From the NCBI GenBank assembly GCA_026075535.2, contig AP026550.1, forward strand, positions 9,176,001 through 9,240,000: 64,000 nucleotides of DNA, written 5' to 3'. Positions 1 through 10,898 of this stretch are shown one piece after another. Every line of letters starts with the position of its first letter. The first letter of the stretch is position 1. A program made the position numbers and the translations under genes. The notes below the pieces were generated by a model. That model searched no databases and was not told the DNA's origin. It saw only the letters and a program-made list of their open reading frames with translations. The stretch comes from Tricholoma matsutake (Eukaryota; Basidiomycota; Agaricomycetes; Agaricales; Tricholomataceae).

Positions 1-1
1 G

Positions 2-463
2 AAGGCTGCATTTGCCACGCGTCGAGGATCCTTCGAGCCACTTGTCATGTTTTTTGGGATGACTAATAGTCCCCCAACCTTTCAAAATATGATGAATGAC
101 ATTTTCAAGGACGTAATAGACAAAGGCATGGTAATAATATTTATTGACGACATTCTGATATTCACGGAGGATGAAGAGAATCATGAAGCGATAGTGCAAG
201 AGGTGTTACAGAGGTTGGCAGAGAACAATCTATTTTTGAAACCAGAGAAGTGTGTGTTTGGGGCAAGCAAGATTGAGTTCCTAGGATTATTGATTGGCCC
301 TGATGGGATTAAAATGGATCCGATCAAGGTACAGGCGATCACAGATTGGCCTGCGCCCACCCATGTCAAGGAGGTTCAAGCCTTCTTGGGACTCACAAAT
401 TATTATCGTCGCTTTGTGCACAAATTTTCTAAAATTGCCGCACCCTTACATAACCTTACATGA
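2..463 (+). pseudogene. Ty3/gypsy reverse transcriptase, C-terminal part (element F1)
   Basis: This is the palm and thumb part of a Ty3/gypsy reverse transcriptase. It is already open at the window edge, so the N-terminal half lies outside. The catalytic aspartate pair is in FIDDILIF (about 133-156), followed by the usual FLKPEKC and FLG segments. Frame 2 continues directly into the RNase H-integrase ORF downstream, interrupted only by one TGA at 461-463. That stop sits where the family has a basic residue before a KG motif, consistent with CGA to TGA decay. F1 pol therefore differs from an open frame by a single nonsense codon in the part visible here. Confidence 0.9.
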
Positions 464-472
464 AAGGGAGTA

Positions 473-2605
473 TTGTGGAGGTGGGGAGAGCAGCAGCAGA
501 CAGTGTTTGAGGAGTTGAAGAGGAAGTTTGTGGAGGGACCAATATTAGCCCCAGTAGATTTCACATGCCCTTTGCGAGTGGAATCCGATGCATCCGATTT
601 TGCTACTGAAGCAGTATTATCAATGCTGTGTGAAGATGACAAATGGCATCCTTGTGCATACTTGTCAAAAGGGTTGAATGATGTGGAGAGGAATTATGAT
701 GTGCATGACAAAGAGATGTTGGGGATAATACGAGCATTGGAGGCATGGAGGCATTATTTGGAGGGATGTATGCATCAAATTGAGATCTGGACGGATCATC
801 AAAATCTGCAATACTTCATGTCCGCTAAAAAGCTTAATCGCTGGCAAGTGCATTGGGCACTATTCCTATCGCGTTTCAACTTTCACTTGGTCCATAAAGT
901 GGGAAGCTTAATGAGGAAAGCAGATGCCTTATCCAGACGTATTGATCATAAAAGGGGGGTGGAGGAGGACAATAAAAATGTTACCTTACTCAAACCCAAA
1001 TACTTTTGCATTTGCGCTATGCATCAAAGGCATCTATTAATAGATAGCTCGGAAATGGAAATGTTGTCTGAAATTAGACAATGTTCGGAAATGGACAATG
1101 AAGTAGTGGAAGCCATGAAAGCTCTGAAGGGAGAGAAGAAAGGTAATATCAAAGGAGACGAATGGGCTGAGGAACAAGGGTTGGTGTTGTTTCGAGGAAA
1201 AGTGTATGTACCGAAGGATCAGGATTTGCGAAGGGAGATCGTCCGGTTACATCACAATACGCTGATTGCTGGACACCCAGGAAGATGGAAGACGTTGGAA
1301 TTAGTAATGAGAAATTATTGGTGGCCCAGAATTTCGAAGTATGTGTTGGGGTATGTGGATGGATGTGATACGTGCATGAGAGGGAAGAAATTTCCAGAGA
1401 AACCTGCAGGAAAATTAATGCCGAACCCTATACCTAAAGTGCTGTGGCAAGATATATCTGTGGATTTTATTACCAGATTACCTGAGGCTCAAGGGTATGA
1501 TGCAATATTCGTAGTATGCGACCGCTTTACAAAGGAGGTCCATATTATTCCTACTACTACAGAAACCTCATCATTGGGCTTGGCGTGCCTCTATCTAAAT
1601 CAGGTATGGCAGTTACATGGGTTACCCGATACTGTTATCTCCGATTGCGGACCACAATTTGCTTCCGCGTTTATGCGAGAACTAAACAACATATTGGGAA
1701 TTCAAACTAAATTATCTACGGCATATCACCCGCAGACTGATGGGCAGACAGAGAGAATGAATCAGGAGTTGGAGCAGTACCTACGTATGTTTGTCAACTA
1801 CCGACAAACTGACTGGCCCAAATGGTTGGCAATTGCCGAATTTTCCCACAATAACAAATTCCATTTGGCTACTCGTATGTCACCCTTTTTCATGAATTAT
1901 GGATATCATCCTCGCATGGGAGTAGAACCCAGAAGGGAAGTCAAAGTACAGTCGGTAGAAGATTTTGTATCTAAGATGCAAAGGGTACAAGAGGAAGCAG
2001 AGGCGGCATTGAAGAAAGCATGTGATGACATGATGCGACACGTGGATCGTACTCGAGCATGCGCTCCAGAGTACAAAGTTGGTGACTTGGTATGGCTAAG
2101 TACCAAGGACCTGAATATTCCACGACCTTCGAAGAAACTTATGGAGAAACAAGTTGGCCCATTTGCGATCTCTAAAGTGATCTCGCCTAATGCGGTAGTG
2201 CTAAAATTACCCCGATCATTTAAGATTGATCCCGAGATTAACATATCCCACCTACGCCCTTACTGTCTGCCCACTATTCCTGGCCAACAAACTACTCTGC
2301 AACCTCCGATAATAGTAGAAGGTGCTCCAGAATACATAGTTGAAGAAATTCTAGACTCACGTCTTCGACGGAACAAATTGGAGTTCTTAATAAAGTGGAA
2401 AAACTATACCGACGAAAATAATTCGTGGGAACCTGAAGAGAATTGTAAGCGAGCGCATAACGCGATCACCCAATTCTTTAAACGTAATCCGGATGCTCCG
2501 TGTCGCATTGCGAGAATGGTGTATGAGGGGATGAAATTCCAGCCTTACCAAAATTTCACAGAGGGGACAAACATAATATTTTCTCACCTGGAAGTCGAGG
2601 CATAA
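473..2605 (+). CDS. Ty3/gypsy RNase H, integrase and chromodomain (element F1)
   Basis: This 710-codon open frame continues the reverse transcriptase in the same frame. In order it has RNase H (residues about 1-150, with ESDASD and DKEMLG), an H2C2 zinc-binding domain (HHNTLIAGHPG...CDTC), and a DDE integrase core with aspartates in VCDRFTK and ISDCGPQF and the glutamate in HPQTDGQTERMNQELE. A C-terminal chromodomain (EYIVEEILDSR...LIKWKNY...SWEPEENC) follows. It is the least damaged transposon coding region in the window. The stop at 2603-2605 is followed by a purine-rich tract and the LTR at 2617. The ATG at 473 lies after the TGA at 461 and is not the natural start of the polyprotein. Confidence 0.92.
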   Translation: MWRWGEQQQTVFEELKRKFVEGPILAPVDFTCPLRVESDASDFATEAVLSMLCEDDKWHPCAYLSKGLNDVERNYDVHDKEMLGIIRALEAWRHYLEGCMHQIEIWTDHQNLQYFMSAKKLNRWQVHWALFLSRFNFHLVHKVGSLMRKADALSRRIDHKRGVEEDNKNVTLLKPKYFCICAMHQRHLLIDSSEMEMLSEIRQCSEMDNEVVEAMKALKGEKKGNIKGDEWAEEQGLVLFRGKVYVPKDQDLRREIVRLHHNTLIAGHPGRWKTLELVMRNYWWPRISKYVLGYVDGCDTCMRGKKFPEKPAGKLMPNPIPKVLWQDISVDFITRLPEAQGYDAIFVVCDRFTKEVHIIPTTTETSSLGLACLYLNQVWQLHGLPDTVISDCGPQFASAFMRELNNILGIQTKLSTAYHPQTDGQTERMNQELEQYLRMFVNYRQTDWPKWLAIAEFSHNNKFHLATRMSPFFMNYGYHPRMGVEPRREVKVQSVEDFVSKMQRVQEEAEAALKKACDDMMRHVDRTRACAPEYKVGDLVWLSTKDLNIPRPSKKLMEKQVGPFAISKVISPNAVVLKLPRSFKIDPEINISHLRPYCLPTIPGQQTTLQPPIIVEGAPEYIVEEILDSRLRRNKLEFLIKWKNYTDENNSWEPEENCKRAHNAITQFFKRNPDAPCRIARMVYEGMKFQPYQNFTEGTNIIFSHLEVEA

Positions 2606-2616
2606 AAGGGTGGTAA

Positions 2617-3018
2617 TGTTAGGAAACCACCCCATTACCTGATAAACTTTCATTTTTATTTTATTATGTTGAATTACGCTACATGACGCCAAATGACGCT
2701 ACATTTTGATAGCATGAGAATTTTATTTCGCACGCATCAAAATGTATGTGCATGTACGAGTGCGTCGGTAACAACAATGTACAATATATGTAACATAGTA
2801 TATAAACCCTAAATATATGCCTAAGGGACCCCAGTTGTGTTCTCTTAGGTATTCCACCTATGTTTTCAGTGTGAAAGGCCTATCTCAACAAACTTACCTA
2901 TTAATAACCCCTCGCATCAAAACCATCAATTTCCCCATCACGCGCGTGGATCCCGCCCCCTTCTTGTAGAGAGAACCCGCACGGTCTTAGCTAGCAGATA
3001 GTGGGTGTCGCCCTAACA
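2617..3018 (+). repeat. 3' LTR of element F1
   Basis: This 402-bp LTR begins TGTTAGGAAACC and ends GCCCTAACA, so its short terminal inverted repeats are TGTTAGG/CCTAACA. It directly follows a polypurine tract (AAAAGGGTGGTAA) after the pol stop. The sequence TATATAAACCC inside it is a possible TATA region. A second copy of identical length lies on the opposite strand at 12504-12905, which confirms the boundaries. Confidence 0.9.
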
Positions 3019-4182
3019 ATGAGAACTCATCAGCAAGATTTGCCATGTGTATCTTGATGATATCATCATATGGTCACAAACTCTGGAGGAACACAAACAA
3101 AACTGCGCCACCATTCTTGAAGCCCTCTGAAAAGCCAGTATCTACTGCAATTAGGCAAAATACAACCTCTTTGCCACAAAATTGTGTTTCCTTGGTCATA
3201 TCATCTCGGGAACAGGTATCAAACCTGACCCCTGCAAAACTGACTGAATTGCATCTTGCCAACAACCAATGACTGCCACCAATGTCAGGGGATTCCTGGG
3301 ACTTACCAGATACATTTCCACCTTCCTTCCGGCACTCACTGAATATACAAGTGTACTCACACCACTCACTACCAAGGAATGTGACTGGGCATTCCCCCCA
3401 TGGACTGCAGAACACCAGGCCACCTTTGAACACATCACAGACCTGGTTCTCGGCACCAACTGTCTCATTGTAATTAATTATGAAGACAAGGCATCAAACA
3501 TCTATGTCACCACCAATGCCAGTGATGGCCAAACCAGCACCATGTTGAGTTTCGGTGCAACTTGGGAAACTGCAAGACCAGTCGCCTATGACTTCTACCA
3601 ACTCAACAACGCTGAGAAGAATTACCCTGTTCACAAGAAGGAACTCCTTGCCATCGTCAAGGCATTTAAGAAATGGAGATCCTACCTCCTCAGTGCCCAT
3701 TTTGAGGGCTTCACCAACCACTGAACACTTGAATACTTCCAATCACAGAAGGAGATGTCGAGATGACAAATGAGATGGTGAATGTACATGGCCAATTTTG
3801 ACTACAACACTACCTATATCCATGGCAAAGAAAACACTGCCACAGATGCACTATCCCACATGCCTGATGCCACACCAGATGCTGTGTGATCACATACACA
3901 TGCAATGCACCAGCTACACATGTCCCTGGCATACTAAACATCACTGCAGACCAGTCACTTCTTGATGCCATCATCACCAGCTATGAGACTGATTCCTTCG
4001 CCAAACAACTTATGAAAAGCATTGACATGAGGAGCATCAAAGGGGCAACCCTCACCGATCAACTCCTCTATGTCAGCCACCAACTTGTGATCCCACAAGA
4101 TCTCAAGGTATGCAAACTACTCTACAACCTGGCACATGATACCTGCCATTTTGGCTTTGACAAATGCTATGAATCCCTCCGC
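3019..4182 (+). pseudogene. Decayed Ty3/gypsy pol fragment (RT, RNase H, integrase start)
   Basis: Fragments in a largely shared frame give the RT active site VYLDDIIIWSQ (from about 3047), GFLGLTRY, an RNase H-like stretch with ELLAIVKAFKKWRSYL, and the start of an integrase zinc-binding region (ACHFGFDKCYESL type, near 4150-4180). Many in-frame stops interrupt it. Several TGAs sit where the family has Arg, as in NH*TLEYF and SR*QMRW. The left edge is the F1 LTR (3018) and the right edge is the start of the family A LTR (4183), so both flanks are later insertions or recombination points. It is an old, dead copy, more distant from F1 than F1 is from its solo LTR. Confidence 0.82.
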
Positions 4183-5168
4183 TGACAGGTCCACCTTGTT
4201 ATCTAAGCTCTGGGGACGTCTCCAAATGCATTGACACATTGCTCCCAACCCCTACAAACCCCACAAGACCGCTCCGAAACTATTTCACACAACTTTGAAT
4301 GACTTTGCAACACTTTGAGCAGGTTCGAATGTCTTCGCAACACCTTGAACATCTTCAGCTGCCATATACCTATTGCACCGCCCTTCAGATACATGCAGCA
4401 CACCTTGTATGAGTTAGTGCATTGCATATTGAGCACCACCAGACATGAGGAGACACGACGACAGGATTTTAGGATGCGATTGTGGCACTTTGATGTCTTG
4501 ACAATATATTGGATCAATAGGACAGGTACCCATAATAAATTGTGACTCTATACATTTCCCTTCTCATCTTCTTTCATTTATTTTATAATTTGCAAAGTTC
4601 TTTATTGTTTTATATCTTGCCTCATGTATTCCTCATGTTTTATTTCCTTTTAAGTACCATCTCTTCCAAACATATGTAGCCTTGTACTAGCTACTTAGAA
4701 AGACAGAATAGATCGTCCTCTCACACCAATGGTCTGATTTAAGAGCAGTTCTCTTGAGTTCAAGCCTCTTGACTTAGTCTCAAAGTTCAGTGTTTTATGC
4801 CAAACCTCTTTGAACTTCTCATACTTACTTCTCGAAACTATCATCTATCGTCTATCCCCTCTCAAAGCCTTTCTACATCCTTATAGTCTATCCTCAGCCT
4901 TCATCGAAATGGTCCTTGTCCTCTAAAAGCCCCTAGAACTTCTTCGAACACCTTTGAACCTCTTTGAACTTTTCTTGAACATCATTGCAGTGCTTTGTAC
5001 ACTCTCAAACCTCATTGAACATCATCAGACCCTCTCTAAAGTCAATTCCCTAACCTTGGGTAACTGCAGTGATATTTAGTACCACCTTGCAACCTTCCTC
5101 TAACTAGTGTTATACCATTCAACACCTTATTGTGGGTTTTGTTTGGGTTTCCTGGTCGAGCATCATCA
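4183..5168 (+). repeat. LTR, family A (5' LTR of a gag-protease remnant)
   Basis: This 986-bp repeat begins TGACAGGTCCACCTTG and ends GTCGAGCATCATCA (TG...CA). A second full copy starts TGATAGGTCCAC at 42157 and ends at 43168; a partial one starts at 54903 and an inverted one begins near 63672. Shared internal landmarks include ATTGGATCAATAGGACAGG, CCTTGTACTAGCTAC and many ACTTTGAAC motifs. It is followed by TTTTGGAGCCCACTG, a plausible primer-binding site region, and then by gag, so it is read as a 5' LTR. An ORF on the minus strand at 4203-4517 is not considered coding. Confidence 0.8.
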
Positions 5169-5499
5169 TTTTGGAGCCCACTGCGAGGGGTTTCTAAATC
5201 ATTTCATTGCCTAATCCATCTTGAATCTCCCAGCTTAGGCCAACACAAGCTAGAAACCTTCAAATTGACACTCACCATGCCTTTGAATCTCTCAAACAAT
5301 CAGGAGATATCCTAATCCCTGTTTCCGAAGCAGAATCTACTCACTGTCAACTATTCCCTTCACCTATCTCATTGCTTTCAACATCATCCTCTACTTCTTT
5401 GTCTTCATCATTGACCTCTTCATTCATCCTTCCAACAACTTTGACTCCTCTACCATCATTCACCCAAGTTTTAACCCCTACCCCTAGAACATCGCATTC

Positions 5500-6654
5500 A
5501 TGACTACACAAGCAGCTATGCCAGCTTGTGGTCATTCCATGGCTCCAAAATTTGACCCCACCTAGCCATGAGAACCTCGCAGATATTTTAATCAGCTCGA
5601 ATTGCTTTTCTCAGCATGCAATGTCATGAACTCTGAAGAAATAAAGAAGCACACTTTTTGCTACCTTGATAACAACACTTCTGAACTCTGGGAATCGATT
5701 CCAGAATACGACACCAGCATTTCATTCCAGAATTTTCACATTGTTATTCACCAACTGTACCCTGGTTCCAAAGACGATCAGAAATGGTCAATTTCGGACA
5801 TGGACAAACTCGTCAGCAAACAACTTCGCATAGGTATTTACAATGTGAGCGATTTGGGATTATATTTTCAGTCATTCTATAACATCACAAAGTTTCTATC
5901 TACTAAAGGCAGGATTTCCGATGCTGAACAAAGCAGAGCCTTCATTCAAGGTTTCCAACCAGGTTTATGGGCTAGAATTGCTCGACGACTTGAACTAAAA
6001 TTCCCCAATCATTACCCTGATGACCCCTACCCACTTGATGATATTCATGCAGCAGCAAAATTCGTTTGAGCAGGATCTATCAGTTTGGAATTGACATTGC
6101 CACTCAGTTTGCATTCTTCAGCACCTTTGGAAATCCCAACAACCTCGACATCTTCGCCTCAAATTAAATCAGAAGATCTTATGGCAATTCTCAAGAAATT
6201 CACAGCCACTCTCATGACTGCTTTAGCAGGTTCAAAGACCACAAACACTACTTGACCTAACAGTGGATTTTGTTTCGACCAGCTCGAAACTTTAGTTTGC
6301 ATCTTTTGTGGGCTTACAGGACATTTCATTAATGATTGCTTGGTTTGCAAGTCATATATCAATGAAGGAAAGTGTAAGAAGAACACTGAAGGCAAAATCA
6401 TCCTTCCAAATGGTCAATTCACTCCTCAAAACATCCCTGGTCATTTTATCAAGGACAGGATTGATGAATGGACTCGAGGAAACCCTCCATCTAACATTAC
6501 CCCTTCACTAATGTATAATATCACACCTTCAACAGTTTCTTTGATGCCATCCAGAGGTGTTTACCAGATTACCGACCTATCTACAATGGCTGAAGATCAT
6601 ATCACACAACTCGAACAAGAGATATATGCTTTACGAAGTGGTAGACCTTTTTGA
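5500..6654 (+). pseudogene. Retrotransposon gag, family A
   Basis: Starting at the ATG at 5500, a single frame runs through a gag capsid-type region (YFNQLELLFSACNV..., LYPGSKDDQKWSISDMDKL, GFQPGLWARIARRLELK). It reaches a CCHC zinc knuckle (CIFCGLTGHFINDC, about 6298-6339) and then a coiled C-terminal segment ending at 6652. In-frame stops occur at 5563 (TAG), 5569 (TGA), 6067 (TGA) and near 6254 (TGA), so no full protein can be made. Gag would package the element RNA. It sits about 330 bp after the family A LTR, the normal leader distance. Confidence 0.85.
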
Positions 6655-6844
6655 ACTGATTCAAATGTGCCAACAGTTCCTACCTCATGGCCTTCGATCT
6701 CTCAAATACCTGCACCAGTCAAATGATTCGTCCCACAAGCACCAGCACCATCTATCTCATCCACAGCAACCAATCTACCTACTTCAAATTCGGCACCATC
6801 TTTGACCTCCAAAAAACCATTGCAACCAGTAATACATCCCTACA

Positions 6845-7572
6845 ATGGCGCTAAAGAAAATTCATATCTACCTCACCATGAATGCAACTTTGCATCAACA
6901 GGAAAAGCAAAATATGGCCCCATCGTACCATACCCAACCCCCCATTCAAAAGAACAAAATCACTGAAGATGTCTTCACTCAATCAATGAAAACACCGATT
7001 ATCACTCTAACCCCTGAAGAACTACTTTCACTATCACCTGAAGTTTGTACAAAATGGAAGGAACAGGTCACTGCACATCGTATCCAACAACCCAAAGGAA
7101 ATAATGCTATGAATCTCCTTAATGATGACATTTTTGTAATTGACGACCCTTACAAAACATATATTAGCAGTCTTCGCCCTGGAGAAATACCTGAACCTTT
7201 CATTGCAGCCAAGGATTTACACTCTATTAGATCAGTCATTACAAACATCAACGGTGGAAATCTAGTCAAAAGCATAGTTGATCCAGGTTCATTGATCATT
7301 GCAAGGTTTGTCACGAACTCAGTCTTGCATACAATCCTTTGATACACATCCCTCTACAATCGGCTAATGGTGGTATTGACCAGAGTCTAGGTTTAGCATG
7401 GAACGTACCTTGCAAAGTCAGTATCACCCTCTACATGCAAATACACATCATCCGCGATCCAGCCTACGACATTCTACTTGGACAACCATTTGACATTCTC
7501 ACAGAAAGTATGGTGAAGAATTATCAAAATGAAGCACAAACTATAACTATATTCGATCCAAACTCGACATAA
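6845..7572 (+). pseudogene. Retropepsin-like protease region, family A
   Basis: Two overlapping frames (6845-7342 and 7339-7572) together read through an aspartic protease: SIVDPGSLIIA carries the D-[ST/P]-G active-site motif and YDILLGQPFDILTES is the typical C-terminal ILG region. A frameshift near 7320-7340 separates the two halves. Homology stops at about 7572, so RT, RNase H and integrase of this element are missing: it is a 5' LTR-gag-protease truncation. Confidence 0.8.
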
Positions 7573-7600
7573 TCCTGTGCTATTCTGACTATCCCCCGAT

Positions 7601-7940
7601 CTAATCATTGAAGAAAAGTAGTTCGCAAGGATTTTTGCAACTAGAGGATAAAATATTGGAGAATAACCAGTGTGCTCTCATCATTTCTTTCGACCATTCT
7701 AATTCTATCGAGTACACTGCGAGTGTTCCCAATATTGACTCCTTGAACTCTTCAGACATTCCTTCCTTTTCCTTGATTCTTGTGAACTTATATTTAAGGG
7801 CTAGCCACCAGTATTCAATGTTCTTATTGGCCTTGACGGCCACCTCTATGCATGATTCTGCTATCACTTCCCCTCCCCACATCTTGTCAACTAACCATAT
7901 ATACCCAATCTTTGCAGTCTTGAGGAAGAAATACAAAGAG
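7601..7940 (-). other. Unrecognised open segment fused to the truncated family E pol
   Basis: About 110 codons are open on the minus strand in the same frame as the family E linker upstream, ending at a stop at 7601. The predicted peptide (IGYIWLVDKMWGG..., IEYWWLALKYKF..., LEWSKEMMRAHWLFSN) does not resemble the expected start of reverse transcriptase. I do not recognise the family. It may be a fragment of a host or transposon gene brought next to family E by a deletion, or chance open sequence. Confidence 0.35.
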
Positions 7941-8827
7941 GATTTAGCAGCATTGTTTTTGTGAAAGGCCTCCACGAGGCGTTGGGATATGTTCGATGTA
8001 GCACACACCTCATGTGATGGACAAATCACAGTGTAGAAGATCTGATCACCTTCCTCCACTTCCTCTGGCTCCTCATCATCATCATCCGAGTCCGGCATCA
8101 GATCAGGAACCCCTTCCAACTCCACTTCAGGTATAGGCAGGGGTCCAGCACGACACTTCTGAGTACATCATATCGCTGACTTCTGTCCACGACATTCTTG
8201 CCTGGCTTCTGTGAAACAAGTATGACAGCAAGATGGACATCAGCTCATGGTAACCTCCCTGGTATGCCAGTCGACCTCTGGGTTATGGTCTCAAAGCCAC
8301 GGATAGCCCAAAATCGCCTTTTGCTTTCCTAATTGAGTGACAGCAAAAAGGGCATGCTCACTATGATCTTTGTAATGGAGGACCAGGTCTACAACCTCTC
8401 GGATGGCACCAGCTTCATTTGGGGACCCATCCACATTATACACAGGTATCGGATGCGAGAGTGAGCGAGTATTTAGGCGATGTTGTTGGGCAAGATGGGC
8501 ATCAATGAAGAGACCGGTCGCACCAGGGTCCAGGAGTGCAGAGACACTGAGTATCTGTCCAGTGTCAGTGATCTGGAGTTCAATTGCTAGGTTAAAGGAG
8601 TGTGTAGAGGGAGTGGATGCAACAATATATTTGTGTGGTAGTTTATGCTCCCATGATTTAATTTTGGGGTGTGGAGCAGAGGGAGAGATGGGAAGAGCAG
8701 GTATGTCTTCAGCCAACTTTGAAAGGTCAGAGAGGGGAATAGTCACAGAAATGGATTCATTTTCCAGGGATTCAACTGACAAGAATTCAAAGTGGTTATG
8801 GACAGGCAGTGAGGGCATACGATTCAC
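7941..8827 (-). pseudogene. Retropepsin and pro-RT linker, family E copy E1
   Basis: The minus frame overlaps the end of gag by a few bases in the -1 frame. It encodes a retropepsin (LLDPGATGLFIDAHLA active site, ILGYPWL near the end) followed by the acidic linker (PDSDDDDEEPEEVEEGD) and the segment SHEVCATSNISQRLVEAFHKN that normally precedes RT. Stops interrupt it just after GYPWL and twice in the linker. Family homology ends near 7940, so RT and everything after it are lost. Confidence 0.82.
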
Positions 8828-10074
8828 TTGCTGCGAATAGAAAAATCCTGCTCCTCTACAACTTCTGACTTGATCTCCTCTGCAACCTGATCCTTCGCTT
8901 CCTTGACATCTACAAGTGCCAACAAGTCTTGGAGGAGTTCATCTCGCCCCTCGGGGGTGAGCATGCAGATATCCTGACAATGGGGACATGCTCCAGCCCT
9001 GTGCCCAGTTTCCCCACAATGGTAGCAGAGGTCCAACCTACATGCATGGCTGTGGGCTGCATCAACATCCACTGGTACTGGGACATTGATGGCTGGTGTG
9101 GGAGTTTGACAAAGAATGGGGTTAAGGTGGGGAAGGGTTCGAGTGAAGGTGTAGGGTGCATGAGTGGTAGTTGGAGCATGGAATGCAGCGTTAAATGCCG
9201 CATTTGTGAGTCGGTTCTTGTCACAGAGTGAAGCAGCTTCATACCAAGCATAGATATCATCGTCTGCTGGGCGCCCTTCCAACATCTGTGCAATCTGGTC
9301 CTGAATTTCATGGTTGAGGCCCCATTGGAACTTCACCACCACTGGTAGCCCACTCCCATATCCTGCCATGTCCACCAAATCCTTAAACTCATTGATATAA
9401 TCGTCCATGGATCGATGTGCCTGGTGGTAAGAGGATGACTCAAGTCGTGTCACTGCTCGGTGGTGCTCATTGAGGGGACAAAAGTGGCATACAAACTCGG
9501 CTCAAAAGTCACCCCAAGTGGAGAAAGGTAGAGAACCAAGTTCTTTAGTTTGACACAAAATATGGTCCACATAGAGATAGGCGCGTTCAGATTTCATGTA
9601 TGTGAAGGCCCAATAACTTTTTGCAGCCTCATCGATGAATTGATGCGACTGGAGACTGATGTATAACTCACAGGAATTAAGGAATTCATGTCCCTGCGCA
9701 TGTGTGCCATCAAATTCAATGGGGGGGGACGGTTTGATCTGGGCACGCTCTTTAGTGGGCACGTTTGGCGGTACGTCGTTGTTGGGTGTGCTTGGAGTCG
9801 CAATGGGGGGAATATTGGTCGTAGGGTTAGTCTGGAGGGTTGTAACAAAGTTTTCGATTGTAGATTTAAGCAAATCAATTTGCGCGCATATTCTGGAAAC
9901 ATCGCTTTCAAGCGCGTCGAGGCGCTCTGATGCATCCATGTCGCTAGGGGGCATGTTTGGGAAAAATGGCTGCGCAGTAAAGGTGAGACTGTCTGGAATG
10001 GTGTGTAGGGAGTCTGTGGAGCTTTGGGAAGTGTCGTCCACTCTGTACCTGCCTATCTTGGGCAGTGCATTCAT
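8824..10074 (-). pseudogene. Retrotransposon gag, family E copy E1
   Basis: From the ATG at 10074 (MNALPKIGRYRVDD) one frame runs to 8824, broken by a single TGA near 9499-9501 (DF*AEF, expected Arg). Features in order are a coiled segment (LDALESDVSRICAQIDLLKSTI), a capsid-type region (EFDGTHAQGHEFLNSCELYISL..., ESSSYHQAHRSMDDYINEFKDLV) and a CCHC zinc knuckle (CYHCGETGHRAGAC). The upstream in-frame codons to 10257 are leader sequence repeated in copy E2. Protease follows in the -1 frame, as is common for these elements. A second copy lies on the plus strand from 41869. Confidence 0.87.
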
Positions 10075-10530
10075 GATTTCGGGCCTTAGGGGAGAGTTTT
10101 CTACTATAAGGGCAACCTCAGCCTCTAGCAAAGGGAAATCTGAAGTTAAAATTATACTACATAGTACAAGGATTGGGGACACACCTAGCAAAGGGAAATC
10201 CAAAGAGAAAACTCTAAGGATCCCTTTGCCAATGCCCAGTATATGTGAAGACAACAAAAATCAAATAATAACCTAAAAATAGAAAAGGCAGAGATAGGCA
10301 GATCAAGGCCACCGAATGACATCATACCAAGGGGTAGATGTCAGAAGGGGTGCTTCGCCTCTAAATATAAAACTGTCAACATGCACAAACATGATAGAAA
10401 GGGAACATTAGTAATAAAATCCAGAAAAATCATAGAAAATGAAGAATAGAAGGAAATGAAGTGAGGAAAAATATAGAATGAATGTAAAAAATAGGAGAAA
10501 CACACAGGGCACCCCCCTAGTCCCCTTACA
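10075..10530 (-). repeat. 5' LTR and leader of family E copy E1
   Basis: Reading on the minus strand, the sequence begins TGTAAGGGGACTAGGGGG at 10530. It matches the plus-strand sequence beginning TGTAAGGGGAATAGGGGG at 41416, which also leads into family E gag. It contains a TATA-like TCTAAATATAAAACTG and a short direct repeat of TTTCCCTTTGCTAG. The exact end of the LTR is not clear, so this interval covers LTR plus leader. Confidence 0.6.
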
Positions 10531-10898
10531 GGAGTCTGCTCAGATTGGGGGGGGGGGGGAGTATAAAGACCTTTGAAAAACTTTGAAACACTTTGAACGT
10601 CGATGAAGATATTCCTGAAGATGTTCCAGACTTTGAAGACGAATAATTATTCCTTTCTTTTTCTTCATGATCACTTATACATGACTTTGATTTCTTTTAG
10701 TGTACAATACAAGTCACAATATTGCATTATAGCATGGTCACACAAACTCCAAAAGGGTTTTTCGGCCATGATGATCTACTGAGCCTTTCCCTTATTCTCT
10801 TTATTTTCTTTCTTTTCCTTTTACTTTTATTCACTACTTTTCAACACTCGCAAGATTTAAATTGCAAAAATAAAAATACAACAAAGTCTTCTTTTTTT
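10531..10898. other. Spacer with a G13 run and LTR-A-like sequence
   Basis: A run of 13 or more Gs lies near 10544-10557, followed by TATAAAGACC and several CTTTGAA motifs like those of the family A LTR. The rest is AT-rich with poly-T runs. No gene is visible. It separates the family E copy from the decayed gene to the right. Confidence 0.4.

Noticed and set aside
4203..4517. Minus-strand ORF in the family A LTR (repeated at 42337-42519)
   Set aside because: Both lie inside a defined LTR and the peptides are not conserved beyond the DNA similarity.
9659..10276. Plus-strand ORF opposite family E gag
   Set aside because: It is the antisense shadow of gag, which has a zinc knuckle and a second copy.
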